This document shows, piece after piece, positions 1 through 5,284 of a DNA stretch of 9,667 nucleotides (the stretch's first letter is position 1; each line of letters begins with the position of its first letter). This DNA comes from Christensenella sp964494645 (lineage in GTDB: Bacteria; Bacillota; Clostridia; Christensenellales; Christensenellaceae). Under the pieces are notes generated by a model. That model ran no database searches. It was not told where the DNA came from and saw only the letters and a program-made list of their open reading frames with translations. The DNA is taken from the NCBI GenBank assembly GCA_964494645.1, contig CAZBSH010000069.1:1-9667 (forward strand), written 5' to 3'. The position numbers were made by a program, and so were the translations under genes.

Positions 1-710
1 TTTGCCGTCGCAAGCGAATGATTCCCGTCGCCTACGCAAAAAAGCATATTATCGCGCTTTTTGAGTCCCGCGATCGCGTCGATAACACCGCCTACAAGCT
101 TCGGCTCGTCGATCAGCCAGCCTTCGATCTTTCCACCGTCCATCATCAGGTCAAAATCGTATATCTTTTTCAAGCTCGAGCGCTGGATATGCAGCGGTCC
201 GATCACGCTATCCTCCGGATCGTCCATCAAGAGCATGATATGCGGCAGCTCGAGCGGCGCGCCGGTTCTGATCTTCATGCGCGGCGGAATACGGGAAAGC
301 ACGGTCTGCTCCGTCGCGCGGATAAGTGGATTGTTTTCTATCTTAAAATCGTACTGCTCCAGATCCATAGCGAGCAGTATCCCTTTTCTGATCTTATTGT
401 TCAGGTGACGCTCCGTTAAAACGATACCTTCAGGCAGCAAGCCTAACACGCCACTGTTTAAGTATTCGTCCATTTCTATTTTTAAATCGTCGATGCATTG
501 TGCAACATTATCACTTTCGAGATACACCTCGGGCAGCACCATGTGCAACGTCGAAGGCGCATTCCCCACAAACTTTTGAACTTTATCCCAATATTCCGGC
601 TGCGACGAGAACTGGTCACACGCGACGCACGACCATTTTCCCATATTTACGTCTTCGCGCGGCAACAAAATCTGCGGAATCACAAACCCTAATTCTTTTG
701 TAGCTATCAT
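1..710 (-). CDS. DUF1015 family protein, 5' part (runs off left edge)
   Basis: This is an open frame of 236 codons that is still open at the window edge. It begins with ATG at 708-710 and has a strong GGAGGAG ribosome binding site just upstream (714-720). The protein shows features of clostridial DUF1015 proteins: WSCVACDQFSSQPEYW (about residues 26-41), PSTLHMVLPEVYL (52-64), a central block RATEQTVLSRIPPRMKIRTG (131-150) followed by PLELPHIMLLMDDP, and near the cut end VGDGNHSLATA (226-236). The last block matches the conserved GDG/ADG-His-His/Ser motif of the family. Family members are usually about 400 residues, so roughly half is visible. The biochemical role is unknown; from memory, such genes often sit beside serA/serC in clostridia, which cannot be checked here. 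It has its own promoter. The family call is confident, the function is not. Confidence 0.85.
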   Translation of the reverse strand, partial: MIATKELGFVIPQILLPREDVNMGKWSCVACDQFSSQPEYWDKVQKFVGNAPSTLHMVLPEVYLESDNVAQCIDDLKIEMDEYLNSGVLGLLPEGIVLTERHLNNKIRKGILLAMDLEQYDFKIENNPLIRATEQTVLSRIPPRMKIRTGAPLELPHIMLLMDDPEDSVIGPLHIQRSSLKKIYDFDLMMDGGKIEGWLIDEPKLVGGVIDAIAGLKKRDNMLFCVGDGNHSLATA

Positions 711-760
711 TGTCTCCTCCACTTTAAAGCGATTTCCATCCACCCAAAGATACATAGTAT

Positions 761-789
761 AATATATCAGCAAACAGCCGTTTTTTCAA
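761..789 (-). promoter_or_regulatory. Sigma-A promoter of the DUF1015 gene
   Basis: Read on the minus strand, a -35 box TTGAAA (784-789) and a -10 box TATATT (761-766) are separated by exactly 17 bases. Transcription would start near 754, giving a leader of about 44 bases before the ATG at 710. It lies in the 112-base gap after the MocR gene, where no terminator hairpin is evident, so readthrough from the MocR gene is also possible. Confidence 0.55.
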
Positions 790-822
790 GTAAAAACATA
801 AATCCTGTCAAGCTCTGTACCC

Positions 823-2232
823 TTAAATGATGAGCGGTTCATCCTGCGGTTTTTGTGTGAGCAGCTCGCGCAGGATACATAACCCAAGCTTAAGCCGATC
901 ACGCGTTGGCGCGGCGGAAAGTGACACGCGCACCGCATCAAAAGGGAAATCACTTCCCACTACAAATTTTTCCGCACAAAAAACATTTACGCCCCTGCTT
1001 TTTGCCTGCGCTTCAAAATCTCTGCCACGTACGCCCGCCGGCAGGATAAGCCACCGGAAATAATCTGTATGCGCTCCGCGCAAGTCAAAGCCCTCCAATA
1101 TATTTTGCGCAAGCACACATCTTGCCTGCGCTTCCAGCCGTTTTTTGCGGATGATCTCGTCCGCCTTGCCTGTGCGCACCAAATGCGCGACGATCTCCGT
1201 ATTGAAATGCGATGTCATTAGGTTGATATTGCGGATGCCAAGGTCAATACGCGCCCGAAACGCCTTTGCCACCGCAAGAAACGCCACCCGCAGTCCTGCG
1301 CAAAGCGCTTTGGATGTCCCGCTGATGTAAACGCTGCGCTCGGGCACATGCGCAGAGATCGGTTTTAGTCCTGTGTTATTTAGAAACGCATAAGTATCGT
1401 CCTCGAGCAAAACAAGACCGTTTTCGCGAATCACCTGCGCGATGTGCTCTCTGCGCGCGCGCGGCATACAATAGGCTGTCGGGTTTTGACATTCCGCCAT
1501 CAGATAAATTCCCTTTACTTTATCGCTGCGGCACACCCGTCGAAGCTCATCAACATTCATCCCGTCCCTATCCATATCAACAGGCACCAATCTGATACCC
1601 AGCATATTAGCCAGATTCTTGAATCCGGTATAGGTGAATCGGTCAGTAACGATCTTGTCTCCCGCTGAAAAAAGCGAGGTAAGTATGATCGCCAATGCAT
1701 TTTGTACGCCGGATACCACAAAAATATGCTCGGGCGTGACCGAAAAATTCATTTTTTTGAGCCATGCCGCACCCAGCTCGCAGTCCGCAGCTTTTTTTTG
1801 CGGCAATCCATAAGAAAGGCAGTCTTCCACATCCGGCGAAGCTGCAACATAGCGCATCGCTTCGATAATATATTGATCCTTGTCATGCAAAGGAAGGATC
1901 ATCCCCAGATCAATCATGTTTGGCGCGCTTGTTCCGTCGGCGGTGGTTGTCACCTCCGAAGCAAGAACATCTGAAGAAACAAATGTACCCCTTCCCACTG
2001 TCGCAAAAATAAGCCCGCGCTGTTCGCATATTTTGAATGCGCGTGTTACGGTGCTTAGGTTTACGCCCAAAAAATCCGCCAGTTCGCGCTGTGGAGGCAA
2101 GCGGTCACCCGGGCAAAGCACACCTTTTTTGATATCGCGTTTGAGCGCATTCACGATTTCCATATAGATTGGTTTGTGTTCCCGATCAAGCATAGGTTGC
2201 CAGCTCAAATCATCATAAAAAAATCCGGTCAT
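823..2232 (-). CDS. MocR/PdxR-like transcriptional regulator (GntR HTH fused to aminotransferase fold)
   Basis: The protein has 469 residues, normal for the MocR branch of the GntR family. The N-terminal winged helix-turn-helix spans about residues 18-87: PIYMEIVNALKRDIKKG, then PGDRLPPQRELADFLGVNLS, then RGLIFATVGRGTFVSS. A linker leads to a fold-type I aminotransferase-like domain (about 105-460). Expected PLP-site elements are present: SGVQNAL (174-180), QNPT with N250, LLEDDTYAF with D278/D279 and Y281, and SGTSKALCAGLRVAF with K308 as the Schiff-base lysine. It should therefore bind pyridoxal phosphate and act as a DNA-binding sensor rather than an enzyme. The start ATG (2230-2232) has an AGGAG site at 2238-2242. 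It is divergent from an ECF transporter S component, with operator-like repeats between, which suggests control of that gene and of itself. PdxR-type control of B6 uptake is a guess; other MocR proteins respond to GABA, taurine or D-Ala-D-Ala metabolites. Confidence 0.93.
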   Translation of the reverse strand: MTGFFYDDLSWQPMLDREHKPIYMEIVNALKRDIKKGVLCPGDRLPPQRELADFLGVNLSTVTRAFKICEQRGLIFATVGRGTFVSSDVLASEVTTTADGTSAPNMIDLGMILPLHDKDQYIIEAMRYVAASPDVEDCLSYGLPQKKAADCELGAAWLKKMNFSVTPEHIFVVSGVQNALAIILTSLFSAGDKIVTDRFTYTGFKNLANMLGIRLVPVDMDRDGMNVDELRRVCRSDKVKGIYLMAECQNPTAYCMPRARREHIAQVIRENGLVLLEDDTYAFLNNTGLKPISAHVPERSVYISGTSKALCAGLRVAFLAVAKAFRARIDLGIRNINLMTSHFNTEIVAHLVRTGKADEIIRKKRLEAQARCVLAQNILEGFDLRGAHTDYFRWLILPAGVRGRDFEAQAKSRGVNVFCAEKFVVGSDFPFDAVRVSLSAAPTRDRLKLGLCILRELLTQKPQDEPLII

Positions 2233-2248
2233 GTCTGCTCCTCTTCAT

Positions 2249-2263
2249 TTGTATTGCATACAA
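2249..2263. promoter_or_regulatory. Palindromic operator candidate at the MocR gene start
   Basis: TTGTAT-TGC-ATACAA is a perfect 15-bp inverted repeat with a three-base centre. It touches the -10 box of the MocR gene and covers the expected transcription start. Its right arm contains TACAAT, the same hexamer that recurs at 2325 and 2346. The likely ligand is the neighbouring MocR protein, which is an inference from position only. Confidence 0.5.
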
Positions 2264-2291
2264 TTATATCATTGAAACCTAATAGCAACAA
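2263..2291 (-). promoter_or_regulatory. Promoter of the MocR regulator gene
   Basis: On the minus strand a perfect -10 box TATAAT (2263-2268) lies 17 bases from a weak -35 box TTGTTG (2286-2291, three of six matches). The start point would be near 2256, inside the palindrome at 2249-2263, with a leader of about 24 bases. A regulator bound to that palindrome would block transcription, consistent with autorepression. Confidence 0.5.
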
Positions 2292-2303
2292 TCATATAAT
2301 AGT

Positions 2304-2351
2304 ATTGTACCACAAATAGAACCATACAATTTTACACAAAAACGGTACAAT
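2304..2351. promoter_or_regulatory. Three phased hexamers between the MocR and ECF genes
   Basis: The hexamer TACAAT occurs as its complement ATTGTA at 2304-2309, and directly at 2325-2330 and 2346-2351. The starts are 21 bases apart in both steps, about two helical turns, so all three lie on the same DNA face. Flanks extend the similarity: TATTGTACC (2303-2311), CCATACAAT (2322-2330) and GGTACAATA (2344-2352). One inverted plus one direct arrangement is the kind of site MocR dimers are known to use. The hexamers also resemble -10 boxes; TACAAT at 2346 has a poor -35 (CATACA, 2323-2328) at 17 bases, which would suit an activator-dependent promoter for the ECF gene. Confidence 0.45.
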
Positions 2352-2393
2352 AGCAATAGAAGGTTTGCGTCGTGAAAACGGCGGTTAACAATA

Positions 2394-2942
2394 ATGCAGC
2401 AAAGCGAGGAAGAAACATTGATCACACAGGATAAGACAAAAAAATTAACGACCACGGCAGTTATGACCGCGCTCGTTTTTGTTGTAACGCTCTTGATCTA
2501 CATCCCCGTCCCCGCCGTAAAAGGAGCGTATTTCAACATCGGCGATGTGATCATCTATTCCCTGTCATTTATTTTAGGCGGACCATACGCTGTGTTTGCT
2601 GCGGCAGTAGGCAGCGCGCTTGCCGATCTGACGCTTGGTTCTGTGATCTATATTCCCGCAACACTCATCCTCAAAGGATGTATGGCGCTGATCGTAGGCG
2701 TGCTCACGCTAAAAAATATTTCTTTCGGGCGTTACGTGATTGCGTGTGTTTTTGCAGGGCTTGTAATGGCATTCGGTTACTGTGCCTATGAATTTTTCGT
2801 AATTGGCGGATGGGCGGCTGCCGCTGCCACATTTATCCCCAACATGATACAGGCAGCTTGCGGTGTTGCGATCGCTGCGGCACTTTTCCACCCAATGCGC
2901 TCATTGCGCAACCGGTTTGCCCTGCGTCCAAAATTATCCTGA
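2394..2942 (+). CDS. ECF transporter S component (vitamin uptake, possibly B6)
   Basis: The ORF encodes 182 residues of hydrophobic membrane protein, the usual size for a substrate-binding S component of an energy-coupling factor transporter. Hydrophobic segments lie at about residues 20-42, 50-80, 88-107, 113-137 and 141-166. Helix 1 carries the AxxxA spacing (A22, A26) that S components use to dock onto EcfT. The blocks YFNIGDVIIYSLSFILGG (47-64), GSALADLTLG (73-82) and YIPATLILKG (86-95) are typical of the PF07155/PdxU2/HmpT-like group. No EcfA or EcfT gene is nearby, so it should use a shared module encoded elsewhere. The substrate is not readable from sequence; the divergent PLP-binding regulator suggests a B6 vitamer. 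The start is uncertain: ATG 2394 has a weak ribosome site, while TTG 2418 (174 residues) has AGGAAG seven bases upstream. The 3' end overlaps the convergent acetyltransferase gene by 9 bases. Confidence 0.87.
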   Translation: MQQSEEETLITQDKTKKLTTTAVMTALVFVVTLLIYIPVPAVKGAYFNIGDVIIYSLSFILGGPYAVFAAAVGSALADLTLGSVIYIPATLILKGCMALIVGVLTLKNISFGRYVIACVFAGLVMAFGYCAYEFFVIGGWAAAAATFIPNMIQAACGVAIAAALFHPMRSLRNRFALRPKLS

Positions 2943-3542
2943 TTGCTTGGCAATCTCTTTCAATCTATCGTGAATAACAGCCCATGCAATCTGAAAATCT
3001 TTTTGATAGTCCCTGCCGTTTTTCCAGTCGGCGGGGACTTTTCCTGTATATGGCACAAATCCAAACTTCATATAAAGATTGATCGCCTTAACATTCCACG
3101 TGGACGAGCTCAAGTACAGAAAACCATCATTTTCTAGCTTTTGATAAAGATCGAGCAAATATGTCATCAACGCTTTGACGAGTCCCCTTCCCTGATATTG
3201 CGGCGCGGCAGATACCCAATGAATGCGCAAATGCTCTCGTCCCAGATGATTACCCGGCCATAGTGACGCTGTAGCAGCAACTTCTTCTGCTTCATCCAGC
3301 ACAAAAATACATTGCTTTTCCAGCAATGCGGGACGGCTGAGGAAATCCCTGCTGAACAGATCGCGCGCTGCCTGCAACGTATCGGTCTGTTCGAGCATAT
3401 AAATGAGCTGCGCCCATTTCTCCTCGTAACCCGGTTGATAACCGGCAAAATGAAACTCTTCAGGCAGCGCATAACGCGGATATTGCGCAACGTCAGATTT
3501 TTCCATCAACACATCAAAATGAGGGAGCGTCTTATCCAACAT
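2934..3542 (-). CDS. GNAT family N-acetyltransferase
   Basis: The protein has 202 residues and transfers an acetyl group from acetyl-CoA to an unidentified amine. Motif A of the GNAT fold is clear: IHWVSAAPQYQGRGLVKALM (107-126), with the QxxGRG acetyl-CoA pyrophosphate loop. Motif B follows as TWNVKAINLYMKFGFVPY (148-165). The first 75 residues are family-specific and may shape the substrate site. I chose the ATG at 3540-3542 because AAGGAAGGG lies about ten bases before it. An in-frame ATG at 3611 would add 23 residues but falls inside the terminator hairpin of the upstream gene, has no ribosome site, and lies upstream of the likely promoter. The gene is convergent with the ECF gene and the coding ends overlap by 9 bases. 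No operon partner is visible, so the substrate cannot be inferred. Confidence 0.88.
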   Translation of the reverse strand: MLDKTLPHFDVLMEKSDVAQYPRYALPEEFHFAGYQPGYEEKWAQLIYMLEQTDTLQAARDLFSRDFLSRPALLEKQCIFVLDEAEEVAATASLWPGNHLGREHLRIHWVSAAPQYQGRGLVKALMTYLLDLYQKLENDGFLYLSSSTWNVKAINLYMKFGFVPYTGKVPADWKNGRDYQKDFQIAWAVIHDRLKEIAKQSG

Positions 3543-3576
3543 GTTTTCTGTTCCCTTCCTTAGAATCCTTTCCCTG

Positions 3577-3585
3577 ATTGTATCA
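3577..3585 (-). promoter_or_regulatory. Possible extended -10 promoter for the GNAT gene
   Basis: On the minus strand TGATACAAT is an extended -10 element (TG, one base, TACAAT). It lies about 35 bases before the acetyltransferase ATG and just after the T-run of the upstream terminator. No good -35 box lies 16-18 bases upstream, where the terminator hairpin sits. This is the only promoter candidate between terminator and gene. Confidence 0.35.
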
Positions 3586-3593
3586 TGAAATAC

Positions 3594-3623
3594 AAAAAAC
3601 GGCATGACCATTTGGTCACGCCG
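3594..3623 (-). terminator. Intrinsic terminator of the TM2/zinc-ribbon gene
   Basis: Read on the minus strand, the stem CGGCGTGACC (3623-3614) pairs with GGTCATGCCG (3609-3600) around a four-base loop, with one G-U pair. Six T residues follow (3599-3594). It lies 18 bases after the TGA of the zinc-ribbon gene. The wobble pair would be an A-C mismatch on the plus strand, so it works better in the minus direction. Confidence 0.85.
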
Positions 3624-3641
3624 CAGTTTGATTTCGTATTT

Positions 3642-4121
3642 TCAGTTGATCAGCGGTCTGCCATCCGAATCGGTATTGATGCTCCCTGTCAGGATCATGA
3701 TACCTTCCACAAGACCCCAGATGCCTGAAATTGCCGATGTGATGCCAAACGTGAGAAATCCGAGCAAACCCAAAATCAGTTGTCCGACTGCCTTGCTCGT
3801 AAAGCCAAGATAGAAGTTGTGGATACCCAGCCATCCGAGGAAAATTCCCAGAATGCCTCCCGCGATTTTCGATTTATATTGCGAAGCAGGATATGCATTC
3901 GTACCCGGCTGCTGCCCCGGCTGTGCCTGCTGCTGCGTTCCGCTTTTGGGAACGAGCCCCGCGCCACATGTTACACATACGACCGCTTCCGGATCAGACT
4001 TGGAACCGCAATTCCAACAATAGTCGTGACCTGTACCCACCGGCACACCGCAACCAAGACATACTGTTTCGCCCTGATTAAGCTGTTTGCCGCAATTTCT
4101 GCAATATTTGTATTCTGCCAT
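3642..4121 (-). CDS. TM2 domain membrane protein with two N-terminal zinc ribbons
   Basis: The protein has 159 residues. Two short zinc ribbons come first: CRNC (C7, C10) with CLGC (C21, C24), and CWNC (C35, C38) with CVTC (C49, C52). A flexible Gln/Pro/Gly linker covers about residues 59-80. The C-terminal part (84-149) is a TM2 domain with two hydrophobic helices: KSKIAGGILGIFLGWLGIHNFYLG, then a turn, then TSAISGIWGLVEGIMILTG. The GxHNFYLG motif is the family signature. The ribbons probably sit in the cytoplasm, anchored by the helical hairpin. The exact function of bacterial TM2 proteins is unknown; a role in membrane sensing or scaffolding is only a guess. The ATG at 4119-4121 has an ideal AGGAGGT site. 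The gene has a strong promoter and its own terminator, so it is a single-gene unit. Both ribbons keep all four cysteines. Confidence 0.9.
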   Translation of the reverse strand: MAEYKYCRNCGKQLNQGETVCLGCGVPVGTGHDYCWNCGSKSDPEAVVCVTCGAGLVPKSGTQQQAQPGQQPGTNAYPASQYKSKIAGGILGIFLGWLGIHNFYLGFTSKAVGQLILGLLGFLTFGITSAISGIWGLVEGIMILTGSINTDSDGRPLIN

Positions 4122-4208
4122 TAATAATACCTCCTATTTTGCTGCGCTCTTTTTGCTTGCAGCCAATTTTGCCACATTTCGCAAGCGCAACTTTCCTTTC
4201 TTGTTTTC

Positions 4209-4237
4209 AGTATACGAAGCGTAAAACCTCGTGTCAA
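4209..4237 (-). promoter_or_regulatory. Strong sigma-A promoter of the TM2/zinc-ribbon gene
   Basis: On the minus strand a perfect -35 box TTGACA (4232-4237) and a -10 box TATACT (4209-4214) are separated by exactly 17 bases. This is the best promoter in the window. The start point would be near 4202, giving a leader of about 80 bases before the ATG. The inverted pair AACGCG (4236-4241) and CGCGTT (4256-4261), 20 bases centre to centre, overlaps the upstream edge and could bind a regulator. Confidence 0.82.
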
Positions 4238-4340
4238 CGCGATTTCACGTTATTACGCGTTTCTTCATAAAGTTTTAAGAGGTTTCATCAGTTTTTGTTT
4301 GAAATATAATATTCATAATACCCATCCTGAATGTTTTACT

Positions 4341-4372
4341 AAAAAAGACGGAATATTTGTTCCGTCTTTTTT
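4341..4372 (-). terminator. Terminator of the HTH gene, symmetric in both directions
   Basis: AAAAAAGACGGAA (4341-4353) and TTCCGTCTTTTTT (4360-4372) form a perfect 13-bp inverted repeat around a six-base loop. It has an A-run on one side and a T-run on the other, so it can terminate from either strand. It overlaps the TAA stop of the HTH gene (4371-4373) by two bases. The rest of the gap to the TM2 gene (about 4238-4340) is AT-rich; I see only the TM2 promoter and a lone TATAAT at 4305 in it. Confidence 0.85.
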
Positions 4373-4616
4373 ACTTCTTTTTAAACTCTAAAATATCACT
4401 AATACTGCATTCAAGCACAAAACAAACTCTTGCCAGAATATCTAAATCTACTCTCTCAAGATTTCCCTTGTATAGTCGGTCGATTACTTCAAACCGAACA
4501 TCTGTTAATTTTGCTAACTTGTTTCTGGCAATATTTTTTTGATCCATGACTTGATTGACTTTTAAAACAACCTTGCCATAATCCTTCATTTCCAGAACAG
4601 AATTATAGTCTTTCAT
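4371..4616 (-). CDS. XRE/HTH_26-type small DNA-binding regulator
   Basis: The protein has 81 residues. A Cro/CI-type helix-turn-helix covers about 17-77: VLKVNQVMDQKNIARNKLAK, then LTDVRFEVIDRLYKGNLERV, then DLDILARVCFVLECSISDIL. This matches the small HTH_26 (YozG-like) group, which have little beyond the DNA-binding fold. The ATG at 4614-4616 has a GAGGT site ten bases upstream. Met10 (4589) begins MKDYGKVVL, which resembles the usual family start, but has no good ribosome site. The first 18 residues contain the tetrapeptide MKDY twice. A hand count over 4381-4620 gives 77 G+C in 240 bases (32%), clearly lower than the synthetase genes, which hints at later acquisition. It is divergent from the SLOG gene across a 39-bp palindrome, its probable binding site. 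Confidence 0.82.
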   Translation of the reverse strand: MKDYNSVLEMKDYGKVVLKVNQVMDQKNIARNKLAKLTDVRFEVIDRLYKGNLERVDLDILARVCFVLECSISDILEFKKK

Positions 4617-4663
4617 TCAAATTTTTACCTCATGTTCAGTCTATCTTCATAGTTACATATTGC

Positions 4664-4702
4664 ATATTCCTGTTTATATAGTTACTATATAAACAGGAAT
4701 AT
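4664..4702. repeat. Perfect 39-bp palindrome between the HTH and SLOG genes
   Basis: Arms of 19 bases (4664-4682 and 4684-4702) are exact reverse complements around a single T at 4683. The left arm begins ATATTCCTGTTT and the right arm ends AAACAGGAATAT. It lies 47 bases upstream of the HTH start and 20 bases upstream of the SLOG start. There is no T-run and it sits between divergent genes, so a terminator is unlikely. It is best read as an operator for the HTH protein. A weak plus-strand promoter overlaps it: TTGCAT (4660-4665), 17 bases, TACTAT (4683-4688). Cruciform formation in supercoiled DNA is also possible. Confidence 0.8.
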
Positions 4703-4722
4703 TTAACATTAAGGTGATTATT

Positions 4723-5253
4723 ATGAACAACCCTCGCACCTGCTGCTTTACCGGACATCGCCCACACAAGCTGCCTTTTCTGCTGGATGAAGATCACCCG
4801 CAGTATCGGCTCTTAGAGCAGCAGCTTACCAAGGATATCCTAAAGAAGGCGCTTGTCGACGAATGTACCACCTTTCTTACAGGCATGGCGCAAGGCGTTG
4901 ATATACTGTGCGCAGAACTGGTTTTAAAAATCCGCTCGTTGATCGGCGAGCCTCTGCGCCTTGTGTGCGCAATCCCTTTTCTTGCACAGGCGCAGCGTTG
5001 GGATGCACCTCAACAAGCGCGATACAAGCAAATACTCGCGCAGGCGGATCATAAAATATTATTGAACAACGAATATACTGACCACTGCCTTCTTGAACGA
5101 GACCGCTTTCTGGTCGATCATTCCTCACATATGATCGCCGTTTATGACGGCATATCTGCGGGCGGCACGAAATATACGCTTGCGTATGCACGCAAAAAAA
5201 GCCTTTCGATATGCCTGATCGATCCCAATAAGCTGATTCCGTTTTATGAATGA
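4723..5253 (+). CDS. YpsA-like SLOG family protein (DUF1273)
   Basis: The protein has 176 residues, the usual size for YpsA/DUF1273 proteins. It has a Rossmann-like SLOG fold, predicted to bind a nucleotide-type ligand. The signatures are CCFTGHRPHKLP (7-18), the glycine motif TGMAQGVDILCAEL (53-66), CAIPFLAQAQRW (82-93), LERDRFLVDHSSHMIAVYDG (124-143) and AGGTKYTLAYA (146-156). No membrane segment or signal peptide is seen. Family knowledge: YpsA of Bacillus and Staphylococcus affects cell division, and other SLOG proteins occur in nucleotide-signalling or defence loci; neither role can be assigned here. I chose ATG 4723 because AAGGTG sits six bases before it; an in-frame GTG at 4714 falls within that site. 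It is divergent from the HTH gene and may be transcribed together with the downstream DUF1801 gene. Confidence 0.88.
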   Translation: MNNPRTCCFTGHRPHKLPFLLDEDHPQYRLLEQQLTKDILKKALVDECTTFLTGMAQGVDILCAELVLKIRSLIGEPLRLVCAIPFLAQAQRWDAPQQARYKQILAQADHKILLNNEYTDHCLLERDRFLVDHSSHMIAVYDGISAGGTKYTLAYARKKSLSICLIDPNKLIPFYE

Positions 5254-5284
5254 CTAAAAAGCGATTCGCTTTCTTTCCTTGCGT

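Noticed and set aside
18..419. Plus-strand open frames at 18-419 and 61-408
   Set aside because: They lie opposite the DUF1015 coding frame, have no ribosome sites and encode no recognisable domain; the minus-strand frame has family motifs, a promoter and a ribosome site.
2233..2393. A B6 or thiamine riboswitch in front of the ECF gene
   Set aside because: No TPP-type or other aptamer core is seen; the gap is AT-rich and is explained by promoter and operator repeats.
3543..3611. Longer start for the GNAT gene at 3611
   Set aside because: The added 23 codons lie in the terminator hairpin and across the likely promoter of the gene, and lack a ribosome site.
4141..4190. Inverted repeats GCTTGC/GCAAGC and GCTGC/GCAGC in the TM2 leader, as a riboswitch
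   Set aside because: The stems are short, compete with each other, and match no riboswitch core that I recognise.
5258..5272. Hairpin after the SLOG gene as a terminator
   Set aside because: The stem is only about five pairs (AAAGC/GCTTT), AT-rich and followed by a T tract broken by C residues, so strong termination is not expected.
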